NCBI RefSeq assembly: GCF_007827695.1
Contig: NZ_VITA01000005.1
Coordinates: forward strand, 1-64,000
Direction of reading: 5' to 3'
DNA from: Sinorhizobium medicae
GTDB taxonomy: Bacteria; Pseudomonadota; Alphaproteobacteria; Rhizobiales; Rhizobiaceae
DNA: 64,000 bases
Shown: piece by piece, positions 25,294-32,771 of the stretch
How the letters are laid out: each line of letters begins with the position of its first letter
How positions within the stretch are numbered: the first letter of the stretch is position 1
Program-made: the position numbers and the translations under genes
Notes under the pieces: model-generated
What the model saw: the letters and a program-made list of their open reading frames with translations, nothing else
What the model was told of the DNA's origin: nothing
Database searches by the model: none

Positions 25294-26457
25294 ATGGCAA
25301 GCATCAGTCTTCCCGTCGGCGGTCGGCTCCTTCCCTACGAACTCACCGGCCGGCCGGTGCCGTTGAAGGGGCGCGATGCGGCTGCCTTTCCGAGGGTCGC
25401 TTTCGCCGCCGCCCATGTCGTCGCCGACCCGCTTGCCGACAATGATCCCTGGGTGACGCCGGCAATCGACTGGGAGCGTACGCTTGCCTTTCGCCATCGC
25501 CTCTGGGATCTCGGGCTCGGTGTCGCCGAATCGATGGACACGGCCCAGCGCGGCATGGGTCTCGGCTGGCCTGAGGCACGCGAACTCATCGGCCGCTCGC
25601 TCAGCGAGGCGCGCGGCCGTTCCGGCGCGCTGATAGCCTGCGGCGCGGGAACCGATCATCTGGTCCCGGGGCCCAACGTCACGATCGACGAAATCCTCAG
25701 GGCTTATGAGAGTCAGATCGAGACGATCGAGGCCGAAGGCGGCCGCATCATCCTGATGGCGAGCCGGGCGCTTGCTGCCGCGGCAAAGGGGCCGGAGGAC
25801 TATTTCCGGGTCTACGACCGCATTCTCTCGCAGGTGAAGGAGCCGGTGATCATCCACTGGCTCGGTGAGATGTTCGATCCGGCGCTCGAAGGCTATTGGG
25901 GCAATGCCGACCATATGGCGGCGATGAAGACCTGCCTCGACGTCATCGAGGCGCATGCCGCCAAGGTCGACGGCATCAAGATTTCACTCCTTTCCAAGAA
26001 GAAGGAGATCGTGATGCGACGGCAATTGCCGAAGGGCGTGCGCATGTACACCGGGGACGATTTCAACTATGCCGAGCTGATTTCCGGCGACGAGGAAGGG
26101 TATTCGGACGCACTGCTCGGCATCTTCGATGCGATCGCGCCGGTTGCTTCGGCTGCGCTGGAAGCGCTGGGCGGCGGGCGAAATGGGGAATTCTTCGAAT
26201 TGCTGGATCCGACGGTGCCGCTCTCGCGCCACATCTTCAAGGCACCGACGCGCTTCTACAAGACCGGTGTCGTGTTTCTGGCCTATCTCAACGGCCTTCA
26301 GGACCATTTCGCCATGATCGGCGGACAGCAGAGCGCCCGGTCGCTCGTCCATCTCGCCGAGCTTTTCCGTCTGGCGGACAGAGCCGGCGTTCTCCAGGAT
26401 CCGGAGCTGGCCGCCGGGCGCATGCGGCGCGTCCTCGCCGTCAACGGCGTCGCGTGA
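25294..26457 (+). CDS. DUF993 protein, dihydrodipicolinate-synthase-like TIM barrel
   Basis: This is a 387-residue member of DUF993, a family without an established reaction that is predicted to share the class I aldolase barrel of dihydrodipicolinate synthase. The segment KVDGIKISLLSKKKEI places Lys229 where a Schiff-base lysine sits in that fold; CGAGTDHLVPGPN and IIHWLGEMFDPALEGYWG are further conserved-looking blocks. The ATG at 25294 lies 3 bases after the preceding gene. An aldolase or dehydratase step on a keto-sugar acid is a reasonable guess, but nothing in the sequence proves catalysis. Its neighbours (oxidoreductase C and the enolase-superfamily protein) are cotranscribed. Confidence 0.8.
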   Translation: MASISLPVGGRLLPYELTGRPVPLKGRDAAAFPRVAFAAAHVVADPLADNDPWVTPAIDWERTLAFRHRLWDLGLGVAESMDTAQRGMGLGWPEARELIGRSLSEARGRSGALIACGAGTDHLVPGPNVTIDEILRAYESQIETIEAEGGRIILMASRALAAAAKGPEDYFRVYDRILSQVKEPVIIHWLGEMFDPALEGYWGNADHMAAMKTCLDVIEAHAAKVDGIKISLLSKKKEIVMRRQLPKGVRMYTGDDFNYAELISGDEEGYSDALLGIFDAIAPVASAALEALGGGRNGEFFELLDPTVPLSRHIFKAPTRFYKTGVVFLAYLNGLQDHFAMIGGQQSARSLVHLAELFRLADRAGVLQDPELAAGRMRRVLAVNGVA

Positions 26458-26466
26458 GGCCCCGGC

Positions 26467-27888
26467 ATGACGGAAGCCCCGCGCGTCCGGCTTGTCGGCG
26501 CTGAGATTTTCGAGCGGCCGGTCGAGTTCCGTTTCCCTTTCCGCTTCGGGGCGGCGCGCGTTACGAACGCGCCGCAGGCCTTCGTTCGGGTGCGGGTGGA
26601 GGATGCGAGCGGCCGATCCACCATCGGTAGGTCCGCCGAGATGATGATGCCGAAATGGTTCGACAAGAATCCGAGCCTTTCGCCGGAAGATAATGTCGGG
26701 CAGCTTCGCGCGTCTTTGCGTCTGGCCGCCGAAGGGTTGAAATCCTTGCAGGCGGAGACCGCTTTCGGCCTGCATGTTGCCGCAGAGACCGAACACCACC
26801 AGGCGGCGGCAACGCATGGCCTGCCGCCTCTCGTCGCATCCTACGGCCTGGCGCTCCTTGACCGCGCCATCCTTGATGCGGTGTGCCGCATGATGGGAGC
26901 ATGCGCCGCCGAAGCGGTCAGAAACAACCTGCTCGGCGTCAGCGGCGTCGCCGCGCCGGATCTCGCCGGTTTCGACCTCACGCGCTTCCTCTCGCGTCTA
27001 AACGTTTCGTCGCGGCTCGCCGTGCGGCACACGATCGGACTTGCGGACGTTCTGACTGTGGCCGATCTCGGCGCGATGCAGCGGCCGGCGGACGGTCTTC
27101 CTCAAACGCTCGAAGATGTGATCGCCGCCTATGGTCACAGGTATTTCAAGATCAAGGTTTCCGGCAGGCCGGCAGAAGATATCGAGCGCCTCGTCGCCAT
27201 CGCGGCCATACTCGATGACCGTGTCGGCGATTACAGGGCGACACTCGACGGCAATGAACAGTTCGAGAATATCGACCTGGTCTGCGATCTTCTCGATCGG
27301 ATCGAAGAAGAGCCGCGTCTCAAGCGACTCCGGGCGTCGATGCTCTTTTTTGAACAGCCGATCGCGCGTGCAGAGGCGCTGTCGAAGCCGGTCGTCGCCG
27401 CCGCGCAACGGATGCCCCTGGAAATCGACGAGTCCGACGGCGACATGGGTGCGTTTCTCCGGGCTCGTGAGCTTGGTTATGCCGGCATCTCCTCGAAGTC
27501 ATGCAAGGGCTTCTATCGGGCACTCATCAATCGCGCCCGGGTGGAAAAGTGGAACGCCGAGGCGGGCTCATCCCATTATTTCATGTCCGCCGAGGACCTG
27601 ACGACGCAAGCGGGTTTGGCCCTGCAGCAGGATCTGGTGCTGGCATCACTTGTCGGCGCCGGTCACGTCGAGCGCAACGGTCACCATTATGTCGACGGAA
27701 TGGCGGGGGCACCCGAGGGCGAGCAATTGGCCTATCTGTCGCATCACGGCGATCTATACGAAGGCGCCGCCGGGCAGACGCGGCTCGCCATACAGGCGGG
27801 TGAAATCACCTTTGCAACAGCCTTGCGATCCGTCGGCCTCGGCTCATCCGTCGACCCGGACTGGGCCGCGATGAGGCCCGTTTCGTGA
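26467..27888 (+). CDS. Enolase-superfamily protein of unknown specificity
   Basis: This is a 473-residue protein with the enolase-superfamily barrel. Residues in order: K228/K230 in YFKIKVSG, a metal Asp at about 261 in TLDGNEQF, Glu296 in FFEQPIAR, Asp321/Glu322 in PLEIDESDGD, and lysines 344/347 in GISSKSCKGFY. A lysine on both the second and sixth strands resembles the muconate-lactonising subgroup rather than classical mandelate racemases. The protein is about 100 residues longer than usual for that subgroup, mostly before the barrel. Likely chemistry is alpha-proton abstraction next to a carboxylate: dehydration, epimerisation or cycloisomerisation of an acid. Which acid is unknown; context suggests a sugar-derived one. 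Confidence 0.78.
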   Translation: MTEAPRVRLVGAEIFERPVEFRFPFRFGAARVTNAPQAFVRVRVEDASGRSTIGRSAEMMMPKWFDKNPSLSPEDNVGQLRASLRLAAEGLKSLQAETAFGLHVAAETEHHQAAATHGLPPLVASYGLALLDRAILDAVCRMMGACAAEAVRNNLLGVSGVAAPDLAGFDLTRFLSRLNVSSRLAVRHTIGLADVLTVADLGAMQRPADGLPQTLEDVIAAYGHRYFKIKVSGRPAEDIERLVAIAAILDDRVGDYRATLDGNEQFENIDLVCDLLDRIEEEPRLKRLRASMLFFEQPIARAEALSKPVVAAAQRMPLEIDESDGDMGAFLRARELGYAGISSKSCKGFYRALINRARVEKWNAEAGSSHYFMSAEDLTTQAGLALQQDLVLASLVGAGHVERNGHHYVDGMAGAPEGEQLAYLSHHGDLYEGAAGQTRLAIQAGEITFATALRSVGLGSSVDPDWAAMRPVS

Positions 27889-27907
27889 AGAATGCGAGGA
27901 GAGTACC

Positions 27908-28741
27908 ATGCAGGTCGAAGGCCTTTCCATCAATCTGGCGACCATCCGGGAGCAATGCGGCTTCGCCGAAGCCGTGGATGTCTGTCTGAAGCATGGCATC
28001 ACGGCCATTGCTCCCTGGCGCGACCAGGTGGCGGCGATCGGCCTTGAAGAGGCCTCGCGCATCGTCCGCTCCAACGGGCTGAAGCTGACGGGGCTCTGCC
28101 GCGGAGGCTTTTTTCCGGCGCCGGATGCGGCGGGCCGGGAGAAGGCGATCGACGACAACAAGCGCGCAGTCGACGAGGCAGCGGAGCTCGGCGCCGATTG
28201 CCTGGTGCTGGTCGTCGGCGGGCTGCCGGGCGGCTCGAAGAACATCGACGCGGCCCGCAGCATGGTTCTGGAAGGGATTGCTGCGGTGCTGCCGCATGCC
28301 CGCGCGGCCGGCGTGCCGCTGGCGATCGAGCCGCTGCATCCGATGTATGCTGCCGACCGCGCCTGCGTGAACACGCTCGGCCAGGCGCTCGACATCTGCG
28401 AGGCCCTTGGCCCCGGCGTCGGCGCTGCGATCGACGTCTATCACGTCTGGTGGGATCCTGATCTGAACGAACAGATAGCGCGGGCAGGCCGAATGAAGGC
28501 GATACTCGCTCACCACATCTGCGATTGGCTGGTTCCGACGAAGGACATGCTTACCGATCGCGGGATGATGGGCGACGGCGTCATCGACCTTAAGGCGATC
28601 CGCCGGGAGGTCGAGGCGGCCGGCTTCCACGGGGCGCAGGAGGTCGAGATTTTCTCCGCCGACAACTGGTGGAAACGCCCGGCCGAAGAGGTGATCGCGA
28701 CTTGTGTGGAACGTTATCGGAGCTGCTGCCGAGATGATTGA
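27908..28741 (+). CDS. Xylose-isomerase-like TIM-barrel protein (sugar isomerase/epimerase family)
   Basis: This is a 277-residue protein of the AP-endonuclease-2/xylose-isomerase-like barrel family. Probable metal ligands are Glu141 (LAIEPLHPM), Asp176 and His179 (AIDVYHVWWDP), His202/203 (LAHHICDW) and Glu247 (QEVEIFS). Such enzymes isomerise or epimerise ketoses, or act on inosose and 3-keto sugars. It closes the rightward operon, 19 bases behind the enolase-superfamily gene. In combination with Gfo/Idh oxidoreductases these barrels commonly act on keto-sugars. Specific substrate not recognised. Confidence 0.82.
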   Translation: MQVEGLSINLATIREQCGFAEAVDVCLKHGITAIAPWRDQVAAIGLEEASRIVRSNGLKLTGLCRGGFFPAPDAAGREKAIDDNKRAVDEAAELGADCLVLVVGGLPGGSKNIDAARSMVLEGIAAVLPHARAAGVPLAIEPLHPMYAADRACVNTLGQALDICEALGPGVGAAIDVYHVWWDPDLNEQIARAGRMKAILAHHICDWLVPTKDMLTDRGMMGDGVIDLKAIRREVEAAGFHGAQEVEIFSADNWWKRPAEEVIATCVERYRSCCRDD

Positions 28742-28816
28742 CCTCGCCTGTTGTTCTTACAAGTCGGCAGCAGTTCACCCGGCAATCGCATTGACTTTCG
28801 CCAAGTCCGATCTCAA

Positions 28817-28839
28817 ACATGTATGATAAATTTACATGT
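28817..28839. promoter_or_regulatory. Inverted repeat ACATGTA-N9-TACATGT upstream of oxidoreductase D
   Basis: Perfect 7-base arms (28817-28823 and 28833-28839) separated by nine AT-rich bases lie 54 bases before the coding start of the fourth Gfo/Idh gene. It differs from the GTAAC-type TetR operators, so this gene may answer to another regulator. The surrounding 150 bases hold no gene. Confidence 0.55.
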
Positions 28840-28893
28840 AAGTACCGCTGCCGCGGAGAGCGGCGTCACCCCGAAACAGAATTGCACGAGGGA

Positions 28894-30186
28894 ATGATGG
28901 ACAACAAGCGTCGCTTTGCGCTGGTCGGCACCGGCAATCGCGGAACCACCATGTGGGGCAAGGATCTTCTCGCCGGATGGCGCGGACTTGTCGACCTCGT
29001 CGCCATTGCGGACACCAACTCGCTCAGGGCCGAGCGCGCCCGGACGATGATCGCAACCAATGCGCCGATCTATGACAGTGTCGATTCGATGCTTGCCGAA
29101 ACGCGCCCCGATCTCGTCATAGTCTGTACGCCTGACGATACGCATGACGACATCGTCGTGCGTGCGCTCGAATCGGGTGCCGACGTCATCACCGAAAAAC
29201 CGATGTCGACCACGGTTGAGAAGATCCGGCGGATTCTCGAAGCCGAGAAGCGCACCGGCCGACGGGTGGATGTGTCCTTCAACTACCGTTTTGCGCCGAC
29301 GGCGGCACGCATAAAGGAACTCCTGAACGCCGGTGAGATCGGCCGCATCACCTCCGTAGACTTCCATTGGTATCTGGATACAAGGCACGGCGCCGATTAT
29401 TTCCGCCGCTGGCATGCCTATGCGGAACGCTCGGGAAGCCTTTTCGTGCACAAGGCGACCCACCATTTCGACCTCCTGAACTGGTATCTGGACAGCGATC
29501 CGGACTCCGTCGGTGCCTTTGCCGACCTGCAGATGTACGGCCGCAAGGGACCGTTTCGCGGGCCGCGCTGCAAGCTCTGTCCCCACAAGAGCGAGTGCGA
29601 CTTCTATCTCGACCTCGAAGCCGATCCGTTTCTCGACGCGCTCTACGAGGAACCCTCCGAAATCGACGGCTATTTCCGCGACGGTTGCGTCTTTCGAGAG
29701 GACATCGACATACCGGACACGATGGTTGCGAATATCCGGTATCGCAACGACGTCCACGTTTCCTATTCGCTCAACACCTTCCAGCCGATCGAGGGCCACC
29801 ACATCGCCTTCAACGGAACGAAGGGCAGGATAGAGCTTCGCCAGTACGAAGATCAGCCGTGGGAGGCGCCGCCGGAAGACGTAATCCTGCTCGTCCGCAA
29901 TTTCCCCAAGGGCAAGGCTGCGGTGGAGCGCATCACGGTTCCGCATTCCGCCGGCGGCCACTACGGCGGCGACGATAGACTTCGAAATACGCTCTTCAAG
30001 CCGGGCGCGACCGATCCTTTGGGGCAGCGCGCAGGGGCCCGGGCGGGTGCCATGTCCGTGCTTTGCGGCATTGCCGCTCTGGAGAGCGCCCGCAAGGGCA
30101 AGGTTGTGCGGCTTGCCGATTTAATGCCGGAATTGTTCGTGGAGGAGACGCAGGCGGTAAGCAGGCTTGCGGCGAATGGCGCATAG
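28894..30186 (+). CDS. Gfo/Idh/MocA-family oxidoreductase (D) with a cysteine-containing insertion
   Basis: This is a protein of about 430 residues, longer than typical family members. The nucleotide loop is FALVGTGNRGTTMWGKDL, the EKP motif TEKPMSTTVEKI, and the catalytic region SGSLFVHKATHHFDLLNWYL. An insertion CKLCPHKSECDFY carries three cysteines, as in some relatives, and may bind a metal. The frame is open to 28819, but ATG 28894 (or 28897) beside GAGGG is more plausible. It has its own upstream palindrome and so may be a separate transcript, though it sits directly behind the catabolic operon and probably works in the same pathway. Confidence 0.83.
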   Translation: MMDNKRRFALVGTGNRGTTMWGKDLLAGWRGLVDLVAIADTNSLRAERARTMIATNAPIYDSVDSMLAETRPDLVIVCTPDDTHDDIVVRALESGADVITEKPMSTTVEKIRRILEAEKRTGRRVDVSFNYRFAPTAARIKELLNAGEIGRITSVDFHWYLDTRHGADYFRRWHAYAERSGSLFVHKATHHFDLLNWYLDSDPDSVGAFADLQMYGRKGPFRGPRCKLCPHKSECDFYLDLEADPFLDALYEEPSEIDGYFRDGCVFREDIDIPDTMVANIRYRNDVHVSYSLNTFQPIEGHHIAFNGTKGRIELRQYEDQPWEAPPEDVILLVRNFPKGKAAVERITVPHSAGGHYGGDDRLRNTLFKPGATDPLGQRAGARAGAMSVLCGIAALESARKGKVVRLADLMPELFVEETQAVSRLAANGA

Positions 30187-30209
30187 AACGCCAGCAAACT
30201 TTTTTCCTC

Positions 30210-30240
30210 TTGAACCTCTAGTCGCTAGAGGAGTTAGCCT
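30210..30240 (+). promoter_or_regulatory. MerR-family metal-responsive promoter of the P-type ATPase
   Basis: TTGAAC (30210-30215) and TAGCCT (30235-30240) are separated by 19 bases, the lengthened spacer typical of MerR-activated promoters. The perfect dyad CCTCTAG-TCG-CTAGAGG (30215-30231) fills the spacer and resembles the ZntR/CadR/PbrR operator type rather than the copper (CueR/HmrR) type. No merR-family gene is present in the window. Confidence 0.85.
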
Positions 30241-30265
30241 GCTCTTGGTTTCGAAGGAGCAGATA

Positions 30266-32500
30266 ATGACAGGCATATTTCGGGAAACGAGATTCCGGGT
30301 CGAGGGAATGGATTGCGCATCCTGCGCGGCGAAGATCGACACGGCCGTCAGGCGGGTGTCTGGCGTCGAGGACGTCAACGTGTCGGTGGCTGCGGGAACG
30401 ATGACGGTACGGCATGCGGCGCGCGACGATGTCGGTGCGCAGGTGATGCGCAAAGTCGGCGGTCTCGGCTACAGGCTGTCGCCGCTTCGCGGCGAGAGGG
30501 ACCGGCAGGATGCCGGCGAGGGTGTTTGCTGCGGGCACGACCATTCGGTGAACGAAGCTTCGCACCGCCACGATCATGGCGATGATAAGGTTCTGCCGGC
30601 AGCCGCCAGGACTGCCGGTGCCACAGCGCCATTGCAGTGGTGGCAGACGGCAAAAGGCAAGCTCACGCTCGCCTGCGGCCTGAGCCTCGCTGCGGCCTAT
30701 GTTATCGGCACATTCGTTCCTGCCAGCGATCCCTGGATTTTCACGCTTGCGATGCTTGTCGGCCTGATGCCGATCGCAAGACGGGCATTCATGGCTGCGA
30801 TCTCCGGCACTCCTTTCTCGATCGAGATGCTGATGACCATTGCGGCTGCCGGTGCCGTTTTCATCGGTGCCGGCGAGGAAGCGGCCATGGTCGTCTTTCT
30901 CTTCCTGATAGGTGAACTGCTCGAGGGCGTTGCCGCGGGCAAGGCGCGGGCGAGCATCCAGTCGCTTTCGGCACTGGTGCCGAAATCGGCGCTTCTCGAG
31001 GAGAACGGCCGGACGGTTGAGGTTCCCGCAGAGAGCCTGGCGCCTGGCGCTGTCGTTCTCGTCCGCCCTGGCGACCGGCTACCCGCCGATGGCGTCATCG
31101 TCGCCGGCGAGAGCAGCGTCGACGAGGCGCCGGTCACCGGCGAAAGCACGCCTGTCCTCAAGGGAGCCGGGGCGGATGTCTTTGCCGGAACGGTCAACGG
31201 CGATGGGGCGCTTCGCGTGTGTGTCACCGCCGCCGCGGCCGATAATACCATCGCGCGCGTCATTCGGCTGGTGGAGGAGGCGCAGGAGAAGAAGGCCCCG
31301 ACGGAACGTTTCATCGATCGCTTCTCGCGCTACTACACGCCTGCCGTCGTGCTGGTTGCGGCCCTGGTTGCGATCGTGCCGCCGCTCTTCTTCGGCGGTC
31401 TGTGGCAGGAGTGGATCTATAAGGGCCTCGCGCTTCTCCTGATAGGCTGCCCCTGCGCGCTCGTCATTTCGACGCCGGCCGCCATTGCAGCGAGCCTCTC
31501 GGCGGGCGCGCGCCGGGGCCTTCTGATCAAGGGCGGCGCGGTCCTCGAAACCCTCGGCGGGATCACGGCCGTCGCCTTCGACAAGACCGGGACACTTACC
31601 GAAGGCAAGCCTAAGCTGACCGACATCGTCGGTTTCGGCAGATCGGAGGCAGAGGTCCTCGGCTATGCCGCTGCGCTCGAACAGGGCTCCAGCCATCCGC
31701 TGGCACGAGCCGTCCTTTGGCGGGCTGAGGCCGATGGATTAACGCCCGCTCCTGTCGAAGATGCCAGGGCCATCGGGGGCAAGGGCGTTGCCGCGTTCGC
31801 AAACGGCGTCGAGCTTTTTCTGGGCTCGCCCGAGGCGGCCGGGGAGCGGGCGCCACTGGACGCCGGGGAGAAGGCGGAGATAGAGGCATTGCAGCGGGCG
31901 GGTAAAACTGTCTCCGTTCTGATTGTCGGCGGCAAGGCGGCCGGGGCGCTTGCCATGCGCGATGAACCGCGTGCGGATGCCGCAGCGGGCCTCAGAGCGC
32001 TCGCCGAAGCCGGCCTGCGCGTGGTGATGCTTACCGGCGACAACCGTGCGACCGCCGAGGCGATTGCAGGGCGTCTCGGCGGCATAGAGGCGCATGCCGG
32101 GCTTCTTCCCGAGGACAAACAGCGCATCGTCAACAGGCTCAAGACGGAAGGATTCGTCGTGGCCAAGGTCGGCGACGGGATCAACGATGCGCCGGCGCTC
32201 GCTGCAGCGGATGTCGGGATCGCCGTCGGCGGCGGCACCGATGTTGCGCTCGAAACGGCCGACGCCGCCAGCCTCCATGCCCGCGTCTCCGACATTGCGG
32301 CAATGGTGAGGCTTTCGCGGGTGACGATGCGCAACATCCACCAGAACATCGCGATCGCACTCGGCCTGAAGGCCGTGTTCCTGGTCACGACGATCGCGGG
32401 CATAACGGGCCTCTGGCCGGCGATCCTCGCCGATACCGGGGCGACGGTGCTGGTGACGATGAATGCGCTGAGATTGCTCGCTTCGCCGGTCAAGCGTTGA
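30266..32500 (+). CDS. zntA: Zn/Cd/Pb-exporting P1B-type ATPase (ZntA/CadA type)
   Basis: This is a 744-residue heavy-metal ATPase. The N-terminal metal-binding domain has GMDCASC (Cys17, Cys20), followed by a His-rich linker (HDHSVNEASHRHDHGDD). Eight membrane helices are expected. The transmembrane metal site is CPC at about 395-397, the phosphorylated Asp439 lies in DKTGTLTEG, and VGDGINDAPAL forms the hinge. The last helix carries DTGATVLVTMNALRLL with an Asp at about 723. The CPC plus C-terminal Asp-x-Gly pattern is that of the P1B-2 group (Zn2+, Cd2+, Pb2+). The ATG at 30266 follows GAAGGAGC; the open frame to 30167 would overlap both the promoter and the preceding gene. It is monocistronic. 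Confidence 0.92.
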   Translation: MTGIFRETRFRVEGMDCASCAAKIDTAVRRVSGVEDVNVSVAAGTMTVRHAARDDVGAQVMRKVGGLGYRLSPLRGERDRQDAGEGVCCGHDHSVNEASHRHDHGDDKVLPAAARTAGATAPLQWWQTAKGKLTLACGLSLAAAYVIGTFVPASDPWIFTLAMLVGLMPIARRAFMAAISGTPFSIEMLMTIAAAGAVFIGAGEEAAMVVFLFLIGELLEGVAAGKARASIQSLSALVPKSALLEENGRTVEVPAESLAPGAVVLVRPGDRLPADGVIVAGESSVDEAPVTGESTPVLKGAGADVFAGTVNGDGALRVCVTAAAADNTIARVIRLVEEAQEKKAPTERFIDRFSRYYTPAVVLVAALVAIVPPLFFGGLWQEWIYKGLALLLIGCPCALVISTPAAIAASLSAGARRGLLIKGGAVLETLGGITAVAFDKTGTLTEGKPKLTDIVGFGRSEAEVLGYAAALEQGSSHPLARAVLWRAEADGLTPAPVEDARAIGGKGVAAFANGVELFLGSPEAAGERAPLDAGEKAEIEALQRAGKTVSVLIVGGKAAGALAMRDEPRADAAAGLRALAEAGLRVVMLTGDNRATAEAIAGRLGGIEAHAGLLPEDKQRIVNRLKTEGFVVAKVGDGINDAPALAAADVGIAVGGGTDVALETADAASLHARVSDIAAMVRLSRVTMRNIHQNIAIALGLKAVFLVTTIAGITGLWPAILADTGATVLVTMNALRLLASPVKR

Positions 32501-32697
32501 AGAGGTTAAGCGTCCCCCCGACCTCCCGCGAAGAGGCCGGGGGCAGGTCCCGGCACATGCAACCCGCACGGAATTCGCTCAGCCGCTGCAATCTCCCCTG
32601 TGTATATTCGCGCTGGACTCTCACCGGCGATCCTATGAGAGTATAAGCAGATCTTCATCGCCGAGGCTTTCGCGCCTGAAAAACGATGCTAAACTTA

Positions 32698-32709
32698 TAC
32701 CAAACGGTA
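32698..32709. promoter_or_regulatory. Palindrome TACC-AAAC-GGTA in the nucleoside-operon leader
   Basis: A 12-bp inverted repeat stands 63 bases before the nucleoside ABC ATPase start, in the 271-base gap after zntA. The gap is otherwise AT-richer than its surroundings and contains no gene. The palindrome could be an operator for the salvage operon; the cognate regulator is not visible. Confidence 0.4.
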
Positions 32710-32771
32710 AAAAATTGCCGGCACGGTTTCTGGGTGAACCGAAGCGGGCAAATAGGGGATCGCAGGCCAAT

